Both the position numbers and the translations under genes were made by a program. A DNA stretch of 64,000 nt, from contig NZ_RXYB01000003.1 of assembly GCF_008086615.1 (NCBI RefSeq), forward strand, positions 228,521 to 292,520, written 5' to 3'. Below the pieces are notes generated by a model that saw only the letters and a program-made list of their open reading frames with translations, was not told the DNA's origin and searched no databases. This document shows, piece after piece, positions 43,675 to 52,336 of the stretch; position 1 is the first letter of the stretch, and each line of letters begins with the position of its first letter. This DNA comes from Acetobacterium tundrae. Its GTDB lineage: Bacteria; Bacillota; Clostridia; Eubacteriales; Eubacteriaceae.

Positions 43675-44226
43675 ATGAAAAAAGCACTCATATTAATTGA
43701 TATCCAAAATGATTATTTTAGCGGTGGGCGTTTTGAGCTAAACGATCCAGACAAAACTGCTCTAAATGCCAAAAATGTTTTAGCCTATTTTAGAAAAAAA
43801 GATCTCCCTATCTTTCATGTGCAACATGTGAATTTAAGGGACGATGCGCCTTTTTTTATCGCCGCCACTGAGGGTGTCAAGATCAATCCGCAGGTGTCTC
43901 CCTTTCCTGATGAAACAATCGTCATCAAACACACCCCGGATAGTTTTTTCAATACCGATTTGCTTCCACGACTAAGGGAATTGGATATAAAAAAGTTGGT
44001 GATCTGTGGCATGATGAGTCATATGTGCGTTGACACAACGGTTCGTTCGGCCAAAAGACTGGGCTTTGAAATTGAATTATTGAGCGACGCCTGTACCACC
44101 AGAGATTTACTTTGGAAAAATACCCTAATTCCTGCTGAAATGGTCCACGCTACTTTTATGGCTGCCTTGCAAAACACCTTTGCTGATGTAAAGAATACTT
44201 CAGATTTTGTCAAGTCTGATTCTTAA
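43675..44226 (+). CDS. Isochorismatase-like cysteine hydrolase
   Basis: A 183-residue hydrolase. The catalytic triad is visible: D9 in LIDIQNDYF, K85 in VIKHTPDSF, and nucleophile C118 in SHMCVDTTVRSA. Such enzymes hydrolyse amides or vinyl ethers (nicotinamide, isochorismate, N-carbamoyl compounds); substrate unknown. AGGAGG precedes the ATG. The only intact copy; fragments lie at 47238 and 52868. Confidence 0.9.
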   Translation: MKKALILIDIQNDYFSGGRFELNDPDKTALNAKNVLAYFRKKDLPIFHVQHVNLRDDAPFFIAATEGVKINPQVSPFPDETIVIKHTPDSFFNTDLLPRLRELDIKKLVICGMMSHMCVDTTVRSAKRLGFEIELLSDACTTRDLLWKNTLIPAEMVHATFMAALQNTFADVKNTSDFVKSDS

Positions 44227-44578
44227 TTTTGCGATACAAGAACCGGCACCGTTGTGTTCTATAATTTCAAAGCACCCTTGAGTATATGATAATACAGCCT
44301 ACGTAGTATACAAATTTATTATCAAAAAAACCAGGTTTTTAAACCTGGGTTTTTTGATTCATGGTTTTCTTTGGACCTCCTGATTAAGAGTCAGGTGAGA
44401 CTTGTGTAAAACAACGCTTTTAAATTCCGTCGCCATTTTTTTAGCCGCTTATTTTAATTAGGCTATGTTTAATAACAGTGTTGATAATATGATAATTTTT
44501 AAGGGAAGTCATTCTAAGCTTCCCTTAATTCACATGTTATAAAAGATGTGCAGGTACTACCTATATTAATAATCTCTT
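44227..44578. other. Gene-free gap with terminator and shared 17-mer
   Basis: It holds a half-terminator (CACCCTTGAGTAT near 44271), the hairpin at 44324-44355, and a 17-bp sequence, CCTGATTAAGAGTCAGG (44379-44395), identical to one at 31537-31553. No ORF of credible size. Confidence 0.6.
44324..44355 (+). terminator. Terminator after the HxlR/cysteine hydrolase unit
   Basis: AAAAAAACCAGGTTT and AAACCTGGGTTTTTT around a 2-base loop, with a T6 run. Similar in sequence to the terminator at 31487. Confidence 0.7.
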
Positions 44579-45592
44579 TTAGAATATCTTCTTTAAAGCA
44601 CCTAACTTTTTACCATAAATTAATGAAGCCATCTCTCTACTTATATAGGTACCACCAGCCCCGCTCATTGACAAGAATTGGTATTTTACTAAATCATTGC
44701 TTAATACAACAATGGTAATATCGTCATCAATATATTTCTCAAAATGAGAAGTGTAACCATTTGGCATTGACCCACCATGGCAGATGCTTTTACAATCAAA
44801 ATGGTTTTTTACACACAATCCATAGCCATATTTTACATATTTGCCGTCATAGTGAGGTTTTTGCATTTTCTTTAGTAGTTGAGTTTTCAATAGTTTACCA
44901 TCCTGAATGGCTCGATCAAGCAAATAAAAATCACCAACAGTTGTTACAATATCACCACAAGCAAAGAACATTGTTGGATCCATATAGAACCCTTTTTCAC
45001 CGTTAATATAATTATTGGCGACATTTTTTTGTTCTTCATCAATAAAACCTGAATGAGTCATTTTAGCAGGAATAAATATATAATTTTTAACATATTGGTG
45101 ATAATTCATTCCCGAAACCATTTCAATTATCAAACCAAGAATAAGATAATTAGTATTACTATACGACCATTTTTCACCAACAGGGAATTTCAAATTATAA
45201 CCTTTTACAATTTGTAGTATTTCTTGGGGGGTATGACGTGCTCCCCATTTTATTTGTTTTTTTAGCATTAAGTAGTTAGGTATCCCAGAAGTATGCGTTA
45301 GCAGATGATGAATTGTAATTCCATGACCCTTGTAGACGTCTGGAAGATAATCGTCAATATTGTGTTGTGTTGAAAGCATCCCTTTTTCTGATAACTGCAT
45401 AATACATAATGCCGTTATTGCCTTTGTCATTGAGCCAATCATGAATTTTGTTTGAGGTGTATTTTTTATTCCTTTTTCCTTATTTGAATATCCATATGAT
45501 TCATTAAATATAATTTCATTATTTTTTGATAACAATACATTTCCACTAAATTTTTTTTGTTTTTTAAAGTATTCATTTAAATTAACAGTCAT
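44579..45592 (-). CDS. Serine hydrolase, class C beta-lactamase fold
   Basis: A 337-residue enzyme of the penicillin-binding-protein/AmpC-like superfamily. Motifs: S54-M-T-K57 (SxxK), Y144-S-N146 (YxN) and H272-G-G (KTG equivalent). No signal peptide or membrane segment is seen (the protein starts MTVNLNEYFKKQ), so it is probably cytoplasmic and more likely an esterase or peptidase than an antibiotic-degrading lactamase. It lies between the two copies of the duplicated locus. Confidence 0.87.
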   Translation of the reverse strand: MTVNLNEYFKKQKKFSGNVLLSKNNEIIFNESYGYSNKEKGIKNTPQTKFMIGSMTKAITALCIMQLSEKGMLSTQHNIDDYLPDVYKGHGITIHHLLTHTSGIPNYLMLKKQIKWGARHTPQEILQIVKGYNLKFPVGEKWSYSNTNYLILGLIIEMVSGMNYHQYVKNYIFIPAKMTHSGFIDEEQKNVANNYINGEKGFYMDPTMFFACGDIVTTVGDFYLLDRAIQDGKLLKTQLLKKMQKPHYDGKYVKYGYGLCVKNHFDCKSICHGGSMPNGYTSHFEKYIDDDITIVVLSNDLVKYQFLSMSGAGGTYISREMASLIYGKKLGALKKIF

Positions 45593-45712
45593 TATTAAAA
45601 TCCTTTCTGCACAAATATTTCCTATTTCTGCACAATTCTATAAACTATTTATGTAGAAGTCAATATTTTTAAGCAGCATAGCGGCCCCATCATCAATACG
45701 CTATATCCTTTG

Positions 45713-46495
45713 TTATCTTTGAAAGAGTTCCTGTCTCTTAACATCTAAATGATGATACCTTTTTCGCTTCGCTGCTTTTCCTTGATAATCAATGGCCTGA
45801 TTCTGACACCACTGAATACACCCCATACATTGATTACAATGATCTCCAAAGGTTATTTTCCCATCCGTCAACGAAATGTTCCCTACCGGGCAGATCTTTA
45901 AACAAGCCTCACAAGCACTACATTTATCGCTTACCTTAAACTGTTTTCCGATCATCGCATAATTTGCGATTGAGTGCTGCACCGCTGCTTCATATTTTGT
46001 TTTGTAGAAAATTCCCTTTCCGAGCGGTTTTCTTTTCCGACCATTTTTAATATCCAGTGCCATTTTATGAATTTTTTTATATGATTGCTTTATGAAAAAT
46101 TTCTGGTACCACATTGGAAATGAACCATAAGAAAGAATATAGCTCCCCGAAAGCATTACCATGTATTCCAAATCGACTTCTTTTTTGCTGTTATATACCT
46201 GTTTTCGCATGTCTTGAATCGCAAGTCCTCGGTTTCCTCCACATCCGGCAATCAAAAAAACTTTTTGTTTTTCATTGTAGCTAACATCCTTCATACATTC
46301 TTCTACATAAGGTGGAACATGTGAAAAATAACTTGGTGCCGTAAATCCTACCCACTCATATTCATCCGAAATCATCTTGTTCTGCATCAAATCACTCATT
46401 GGCAATACCGTGGTTTCTCCTAATTCTTTGGCAAGCTGTTTGGCAATTGCCAAATTATTTCCGGTTCCACTAAAATAATAAATTACACTTTTCAT
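45713..46495 (-). CDS. EFR1-family ferredoxin-flavodoxin protein (copy B, intact)
   Basis: A 260-residue electron carrier. The N-terminal flavodoxin-like domain starts VIYYFSGTGNNLAIAKQLAKEL. The C-terminal domain binds two [4Fe-4S] clusters: C192-C195-C198-C202 and C220-C223-C226-C230. A basic tail follows. It diverges from tetR across a 155-base gap with an inverted-repeat operator, so TetR probably represses it. Electron donors and acceptors are unknown. Confidence 0.9.
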   Translation of the reverse strand: MKSVIYYFSGTGNNLAIAKQLAKELGETTVLPMSDLMQNKMISDEYEWVGFTAPSYFSHVPPYVEECMKDVSYNEKQKVFLIAGCGGNRGLAIQDMRKQVYNSKKEVDLEYMVMLSGSYILSYGSFPMWYQKFFIKQSYKKIHKMALDIKNGRKRKPLGKGIFYKTKYEAAVQHSIANYAMIGKQFKVSDKCSACEACLKICPVGNISLTDGKITFGDHCNQCMGCIQWCQNQAIDYQGKAAKRKRYHHLDVKRQELFQR

Positions 46496-46508
46496 ATGTC
46501 CGCTCCTA

Positions 46509-46542
46509 TGTTTTGAAATATTTTAGTATTGATTTCAAAACA
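46509..46542. promoter_or_regulatory. Inverted-repeat operator in the ferredoxin-tetR gap
   Basis: TGTTTTGAAAT (46509-46519), a 12-base centre, ATTTCAAAACA (46532-46542). A third copy of the half-site, TATTTCAAAACA, lies at 46596-46607 near the tetR promoter. One half-site set faces each divergent gene, fitting joint control by the TetR protein. Confidence 0.55.
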
Positions 46543-46650
46543 ATGATATATCATCAAACTTATGTTGTCAATATTATTTGAAATAAATCTATTTATATTT
46601 CAAAACATGTTCTATAATAATATTAAGAATAACAAAAAGGAGTTTTAACG

Positions 46651-47229
46651 ATGGAGCCCTATCCAAATAAATACGAAACCAGAACAAACAAAAAAAAGGC
46701 AGCTATTATTTCAGCTGCCAAGGAACTATTTCAGGAAAAAGGATTTGCAAATTCAAGTATTAAAGAAATTGCCGCTATTGCTCACGTATCCCAGGTGTCG
46801 ATTTACAATTACTTCGGCAGCAAAGATGCACTTGTCATTGAATGCGCAAAAGCTATTATCCAAGATATCATCGACAAGGCCTCCGCACTCCTTGCAACCG
46901 ATCTGCCTTATCTTGATAAGCTAAATACCGCACTTTCACTATGCACAGCAGATATCAATGCTTCGCTCACTACCTATCTCACTGAATCTGCCCTGGCCGA
47001 TAAAAGCTTTATAAAACTTCTATCCGATGGCATTAGCGAATTATTAAACGATCTATATCTTCGCTTTATCGAAGCTGGAAAAAGCGAAGGCTACATTGAC
47101 CCTGCTCTTCCGACGCCGCTAATCCTTAAATATATTTCTGCGGTTAACACCATCGATCTTCCTCCGGAAAGCTATCATGAAGAAATTAATGCCCTCCATC
47201 AAATGTTTTTACATGGAATTTTGAAATAA
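46651..47229 (+). CDS. TetR-family transcriptional regulator (copy B, intact)
   Basis: A 192-residue regulator. Residues about 12-58 are the TetR helix-turn-helix (IISAAKELFQEKGFANSSIK and HVSQVSIYNYFGSKDALV). The C-terminal ligand domain is unremarkable. AAAAGGAG precedes the ATG. Probably represses the divergent ferredoxin gene and itself through the TGTTTTGAAAT sites. Confidence 0.92.
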   Translation: MEPYPNKYETRTNKKKAAIISAAKELFQEKGFANSSIKEIAAIAHVSQVSIYNYFGSKDALVIECAKAIIQDIIDKASALLATDLPYLDKLNTALSLCTADINASLTTYLTESALADKSFIKLLSDGISELLNDLYLRFIEAGKSEGYIDPALPTPLILKYISAVNTIDLPPESYHEEINALHQMFLHGILK

Positions 47230-47237
47230 ACATTCAG

Positions 47238-47452
47238 TCAAAACTGTGCTCAATGCCAAAAATGTTTTAGCCTATTTTAGAAAAAAAGATCACCCCATCT
47301 TTCATGTTCAACATGTAAATCTAAGGGCCGATGCGCCTTTTTTATCGCCGCCACTGAGGGTGTCAAAATCAATCCGCAAGTAGCTCCCTTTCCTGGTGAA
47401 CCAATCATTATCAAGCACACCCCGGATAGTTTTTTCAATACGGATTTGCTTT
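47238..47452 (+). pseudogene. Fragment of the cysteine hydrolase gene
   Basis: About 215 bases matching 43751-43968 of the intact hydrolase gene (for example AATGCCAAAAATGTTTTAGC) with point changes and a lost T in the TTTTTTTA run. The 5' end, including the whole hxlR gene, is gone: the sequence joins directly to the end of tetR. The 3' end runs straight into the truncated diguanylate cyclase. Confidence 0.85.
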
Positions 47453-48261
47453 CACTGGTGTCAGTCGATCAGTATGTCACCACCAATATCAACCCTTTTT
47501 TAGTGGTTTGTACCGTATTGGCGTTGTTTATCATCAAAAGGCCTACTGCAGCAATTATTCAATATTCTATTGCATTGGTTGCTTTTTTTGTTTTAATGGC
47601 AATTTTTCAAATAGAGCCTGCCATTTTGGCAACCAATCAATTAAATGGTCTCACCTTTGTTGCCATCGGCTTGTGTATCGCCCTGTTATACTGGCATTCG
47701 GAACGGAGTGCCATTCTACAACAACGAAAAATTACCGAACAACAGCATAAATTGGAAGAGATCGCCTATTACGACAATTTGACGGGTTTAATAAATCGCT
47801 GGAAATGGCTTCAGTATGTAGATATAGAACTGGAGAAAAACCAGTTGCCAGGCAAGGAAAGCTGTATTCTATTATTGGATATCGATTTTTTCAAACGGGT
47901 TAATGATCAATACGGACATCTGGTCGGTGACCAGATCTTGAAGCAATTGGCACAGATTCTTAAAAATGAAGTCGGCTCCCAAGGCGATGCTGCCAGATGG
48001 GGCGGCGAGGAATTCATTATTCTTCTGCCTGGTATGTCACTGTCAAAAAGCATCGAAATTGGCGAACAAATCCGACAGTGTATTGCCAAAACACCCTTTT
48101 ATATCAAGAATTATCAAATCCACATTACCGTTAGCCTTGGAGCGACCTTGCTGGAGAATCATGGTGATTTTATGTATGCCTATAAACATGCCGACCAAGC
48201 CCTCTATATGGCTAAAGATAATGGCCGAAATCGCTTAGAATATGTCGTAGATCTTGCATAA
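47446..48261 (+). pseudogene. Diguanylate cyclase (GGDEF), 5' truncated
   Basis: A frame of 271 codons opening at a TTG inside the hydrolase fragment. Residues about 17-85 are remaining membrane helices, then a coiled linker (90-108) and a GGDEF domain with DNLTGLINR, LLLDIDFFKRVNDQYGH and the active-site motif GGEEF (186-190). Without its own start and first membrane part it has no ribosome site, so it is probably not expressed even though the catalytic domain is intact. Confidence 0.78.
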
Positions 48262-48351
48262 TACCGTGTCATATACGACAGCCGAAAAACCAAATATGAA
48301 AGGTTTTAACAGGAAAGGTCCGTGCCACGGAGATTTTTGTTCTTGCCCGCT

Positions 48352-48882
48352 TTATATTCGATTGATAATTCGGATCTGCATGCTTGCCATCACATCCAAT
48401 GCCGCCTCGTTAAGACGTTTTTCATTGCTGGCGACGCAACTAGCATCAACAATAATTTCCGCTTCCGGCAAAGCCGCCTTTGCCAGCACAGCATCCGAGA
48501 TCAGACAAATATTTGAAACAACACCCACCAACTCAATCTGGTCATACTGGTTCGCAGCCAGATAATTGGCAAGCTCCATCGATCCAAATGCGATCTTTTC
48601 AATGCAGGTATCGCTATCTCGCCGAAGCTCAGCCACCTTTCCATAAAGCTGCCACCCTGCTGTTCCTTTGATGCAATGAACAACTGGTAAATTTCTTCCT
48701 TCCTGGGTGTTCAAATAGTCTGCCGTATGCGTATCATAGGTAAACACAATTTCCTGTCCATTTGACCGATACGCCAATATTTTTTGTGCAATCGAATCCT
48801 CAAGACTAACCGACTGGGGAAAGCCTAGGCTTCCATCTACAAAATCTTTCTGATAATCTATTACCAATAGGACGCTTTTCAT
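48352..48882 (-). CDS. Nicotinamidase-like cysteine hydrolase
   Basis: A 176-residue hydrolase. D9 (VIDYQKDF), K96 (CIEKIAFGS) and C126 (VVSNICLI) form the triad; DTHTADYL and VVHCIKGTAGWQL resemble the metal site of nicotinamidases. It begins right after the flavodoxin reductase gene (they abut), so the two are co-expressed. Deamidation of nicotinamide in NAD salvage is the likeliest role, but not proven. Confidence 0.85.
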   Translation of the reverse strand: MKSVLLVIDYQKDFVDGSLGFPQSVSLEDSIAQKILAYRSNGQEIVFTYDTHTADYLNTQEGRNLPVVHCIKGTAGWQLYGKVAELRRDSDTCIEKIAFGSMELANYLAANQYDQIELVGVVSNICLISDAVLAKAALPEAEIIVDASCVASNEKRLNEAALDVMASMQIRIINRI

Positions 48883-49440
48883 TTATTTCTCTGTTTTTCT
48901 GCCACTTGCCATTGCATAAGCAGCGGCTTTCGCAGTTACCTTTTTATAATCATTATTCCAGCGATTCACGCCAATATAGTCAAAAATAACCATACCGGTA
49001 TGACGGCAGAAGCGATCCATCTGTTCAAGACTGGTCAACAGCCCATTTCCGGTTCCCCCGGCTGAAGCAATCATTAAAACTTGCTTATTACGCAATACTT
49101 TTTGTCCATTAAATTCGCATCGTCGAAGTCGATCAATAAAGCTTTTGAAGGTTTCGGAGGTTTCGCCCCAATAGACCGGTGAAGCAAAAATGATCGCATC
49201 ACTTGATTCGATCCGAGCGACAATTTCATCAAAACCATCCTTACCAAACTTACAGAAATTTTCATCGCGACAGGGACCCCAACCGTCACCGCAGACTTGG
49301 CAGCGGATTAGTTTGAAATCGCACAATTTTATTTCATCTACCTCGGCGCCGCCATCGGTGGCACCCAGCTTTGCCGCATCAATTACCGACTGACATAACC
49401 CATCTTTTTTAGGATTACCTGACAATATACATATTTTCAT
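48883..49440 (-). CDS. Flavodoxin-fold NAD(P)H/FMN reductase
   Basis: A 185-residue protein starting KICILSGNPKKDGLCQSVIDAA, the flavin phosphate loop of NADPH-dependent FMN reductases, followed by ASPVYWGETSETFKSFIDR. A cysteine-rich insert, CQVCGDGWGPCRDENFCKF, is characteristic of a clostridial iron-sulfur flavoprotein-like subgroup. First gene of the pair with the nicotinamidase-like hydrolase. Confidence 0.88.
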   Translation of the reverse strand: MKICILSGNPKKDGLCQSVIDAAKLGATDGGAEVDEIKLCDFKLIRCQVCGDGWGPCRDENFCKFGKDGFDEIVARIESSDAIIFASPVYWGETSETFKSFIDRLRRCEFNGQKVLRNKQVLMIASAGGTGNGLLTSLEQMDRFCRHTGMVIFDYIGVNRWNNDYKKVTAKAAAYAMASGRKTEK

Positions 49441-49463
49441 TATTTATATCCTTTCTCTTGCTA

Positions 49464-49497
49464 TTTTAGTTATTTAGTTATTTAGTTATTTAATTAA
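49464..49497. repeat. Short tandem repeat TTATTTAG
   Basis: Three full units of the 8-mer TTATTTAG plus partial ends, just upstream of the FMN reductase ribosome site. Confidence 0.7.
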
Positions 49498-49598
49498 CTC
49501 AAATTTCTCCTTTACCTATGCACTTATAAAATTTGGCCACTAAGCATTCATTTTAACTTTGATTCCAGCAACCTAATCAAAGCCTTTACTTTACTGCA

Positions 49599-51275
49599 TT
49601 ATCGTCCAACTTTACTCAGTTCATCGACAAAGGCTGGCTTTTTTTTATAAAAAGCAACCAGCTCCTGAATGATCGTGTCCTGATTTTTTTTACCAGCAAT
49701 CTTATTGTACTGCTTGATGATTCTGCAAACGCCCTGATAGTCGCGTCTGTTTCGGGCAGCTCCGGCGGCTCCTTTGATATAAGCTTGATAAATTTCAATG
49801 ACTTCATCTTTAAACTTTTCCTTAAGCATCCCGGCATAGGTTTCAATACTTTGGGGATTTTCTCTGACGAAGTCCATGATCGCATCCAAATCTTTAGCAT
49901 CGACAATCAGCGTTCGATACAACTCTCGGCCACGCCAGTTTTTGAGCGCTTTTAATTCCTGCTTTAAACTCTGATAAAGTGCGGTTTCATTCCCGGTATT
50001 TAATGCTTTTAGTTCCTGATAATACTCAAAATTTCCGTCCAAAAACAGTTCTTTAGCCAGCTGTTGCTGTTCTTTCTTATGGGAGAGCTGCTTATAAGCC
50101 GTATATCTGATCTTTTTCCATCGGACGACTAAACCAGCATGGTCCTGATCCTTTTTTTCGCCTTCCAAAGCCAGCTCAATCACACGCTGGAAATCTTTTT
50201 CTTTAATGCATTTATCAATCAGCGCTTCTCTAAATGATGAATAATTAAGATTCTGTCTGATAAATTCATCGACCTCAGCTTTCGTACCATACCGACTTTT
50301 TATTTCCAACTCGATCCGCAGCAATGCTTCAACCGTGTATTGCTTATATGGATCATCAGAGAGCTTACCGATCGTCGCTTCAATCTTCTGCTGTAGCTTG
50401 TTTCTCAGGCTTTCAACATCGGCAAATTTGATCCCGATTTGAAGCAGATCGATTCTGAAATCCTCCCACCCATCAAAACCGCTCTCATCAGATAGTTTGA
50501 GTAACTTCTCAAGCATTTCTCCTTTTAATTCAATGTCAAGATCTGCATAATCAGTAACAATTGTTCCGATGGTGTCGATGCCCGCTGAGACTAATTGACC
50601 GATGCTGCCATCTGAATCATCGGCGTATTGAAACGCTTCAACCGCCTCAATCAACAGCATCGATGCAATATCCATTGATAGGCAGCAATCTTCGGTATCG
50701 TTTGCCGCTTCCAGCAATTCTTCCATTTCAGCAGCAAATTCATCAGCTTCCTGATATTCAATATAGCCACTTCGGCCCTGGTACTTTCTGACAATCGATT
50801 CCATCAACCTTTTGCATTTTTGTAGTTCCTGTTGCGGATTTCCCTTTGAATATCTCATCATCAGGGTGTTTTTCAGCGTTTCATCCTTATCCGCCATCCC
50901 GATGATAATTTGGGTCAGTTGTTCTTTTGTGAGGGTATCCAGTACACCTTTAAGCGCTGGCTGTTTGTTTGCTGTTTCGATCTCTGGCCATTGATTTTTT
51001 TTGTTGCTGACAATATCAAACAGCACATAAAATGCCGCCACCTGATGTTTGCAGATTGGCCCAAAATCATAGGGGCAATCACAACCCGTTTGCGTAATTT
51101 CGCCCTGATCATCAAGTTTGATAGTCACCTGATAGACTTCGGTTCCCGCTACGGTAAAAAGATAGTCCTGATCTCCCTGTTTGATAATTTCGCTGATTCT
51201 TCCCTCATCATAATAATCGTATCCCCGATCCAAGATCGTTTCGTCGATATACTTCTCAAAATCATTCAGCTTCAT
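49599..51275 (-). CDS. SWIM zinc finger protein
   Basis: A 558-residue protein. The SWIM motif is at about 58-82: GCDCPYDFGPICKHQVAAF (CxC...CxH), a zinc-binding DNA or protein interaction module. The remaining ~450 residues are helical and repeat-like, resembling TPR/HEAT-type scaffolds (ELALEGEKKDQDHAGLVVRW, IYQAYIKGAAGAARNRRDY). It overlaps the DUF1810 gene upstream by 14 bases. Function unknown in bacteria. Confidence 0.82.
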   Translation of the reverse strand: MKLNDFEKYIDETILDRGYDYYDEGRISEIIKQGDQDYLFTVAGTEVYQVTIKLDDQGEITQTGCDCPYDFGPICKHQVAAFYVLFDIVSNKKNQWPEIETANKQPALKGVLDTLTKEQLTQIIIGMADKDETLKNTLMMRYSKGNPQQELQKCKRLMESIVRKYQGRSGYIEYQEADEFAAEMEELLEAANDTEDCCLSMDIASMLLIEAVEAFQYADDSDGSIGQLVSAGIDTIGTIVTDYADLDIELKGEMLEKLLKLSDESGFDGWEDFRIDLLQIGIKFADVESLRNKLQQKIEATIGKLSDDPYKQYTVEALLRIELEIKSRYGTKAEVDEFIRQNLNYSSFREALIDKCIKEKDFQRVIELALEGEKKDQDHAGLVVRWKKIRYTAYKQLSHKKEQQQLAKELFLDGNFEYYQELKALNTGNETALYQSLKQELKALKNWRGRELYRTLIVDAKDLDAIMDFVRENPQSIETYAGMLKEKFKDEVIEIYQAYIKGAAGAARNRRDYQGVCRIIKQYNKIAGKKNQDTIIQELVAFYKKKPAFVDELSKVGR

Positions 51276-51699
51276 CGGTTATCTCTCCTTTATCTAATTG
51301 ATCGGCGGTGACTTCATCCATCTCACCACCAAAAAATTTATCCAGCACCGCCTTAAATGTCGGATTACCATCGACCAGATAAAACAGGGACATTGACGAT
51401 TTCAATTTCAAACCATCAGGTCGGCCAAATATCGCATTGGCGTCACTCGACTCAAGTTTCAACAATTCCCCGGAAATCGCCAGCAAACGCGAACCCAGAA
51501 CAGGATGCACCATATACGCCTTGGCTTCCTGCCAATTCGCTATTCCATAATACCTGGCGGTTTCACTCCTGCCCAACCCTTTAAGCTGGGGAAAAATATA
51601 CCACATCCAATGGCTGCGCTTGCGGCCATTTTTAATTTCTGTTAGTGCCTGCTCATAGTTTTCTTCCTGTGCTTTGATAAAACGCTCAACTGTGTCCAT
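51262..51699 (-). CDS. DUF1810 family protein
   Basis: A 145-residue protein with family motifs RFIKAQEENYEQALTEIKNG, SHWMWYIFPQLKGLGRS and a conserved FxxxDG.K..S..LF stretch (FGRPDGLKLKSSMSLF). In relatives it is a soluble protein related to macro-domain/YbiA-like neighbourhoods; its function is not established. Its end overlaps the SWIM protein start, indicating co-translation. Confidence 0.88.
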   Translation of the reverse strand: MDTVERFIKAQEENYEQALTEIKNGRKRSHWMWYIFPQLKGLGRSETARYYGIANWQEAKAYMVHPVLGSRLLAISGELLKLESSDANAIFGRPDGLKLKSSMSLFYLVDGNPTFKAVLDKFFGGEMDEVTADQLDKGEITDEAE

Positions 51700-52045
51700 C
51701 TATTGTTCCTCTCCTTCGTTTAATGACACGACTTTTCAATCTTAATCAGGTGAATTCGATACCCTAACGTCTTAAAAAAGTTACAGGTTGATTGCCGGAA
51801 TAAAACCCGAGTATTCTGCTTGACCACTCCAACCTTTATTTTTCTTCCTGCTCTGTTTTCCGAATAATCACTCCTTACTTTTTGCCTTAAAATGATTATA
51901 ATTTATTTTTATTTGCATTTCAACGCCTTAAATGAAAACATCTTTTTTCGTATGCACTTAGTTCCCTACACAGTGGGGACGGGACTTTTATGATATCTAT
52001 CTAGAAAGGGTTTGGCACAACCTCCCTTAACGACCCTTAAAATTC

Positions 52046-52227
52046 AGCGAAACACATTTGTCATTAACATGTTACAATATGTTAAAACCTTTATTCCAAA
52101 ATGACAAGGAGTTTAAATGAAAATCCGCAATGATTACACCTGCCCCCTTGTGTTCCATAATTTTAAAACACCCATGATTTTAACTCACGGGTGTTTTTTA
52201 TGTTACATACTCTGTGTCCACTTTTAA
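52046..52227 (+). pseudogene. hxlR 5' fragment fused to a terminator region
   Basis: Bases 52046-52150 match the promoter region, ribosome site and first 11 codons of hxlR (43213), then jump to the region after the cysteine hydrolase gene (near 44252). The frame continues as a 36-codon ORF (52117-52227: MKIRNDYTCPLVFHNFKTP...). A deletion removed the intervening hxlR and hydrolase. The rest of the gap 51700-52336 shows nothing more. Confidence 0.75.
52165..52199 (+). terminator. Terminator of the AAAACACCC...GGGTGTTTT type
   Basis: AAAACACCCATGA, a 7-base loop, TCACGGGTGTTTTTT. The same stem type recurs at 60301-60340, and as a half copy near 44268. Confidence 0.7.
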
Positions 52228-52336
52228 ATATTAATCATTTTCATCTTTTTATAATCCTTTGACTAACTCTGACAAAGGATTTGATTGTTTAGCTTTGGAT
52301 TATATGTTCTGTTTCATTTTATAACAGCTTGCCAAT

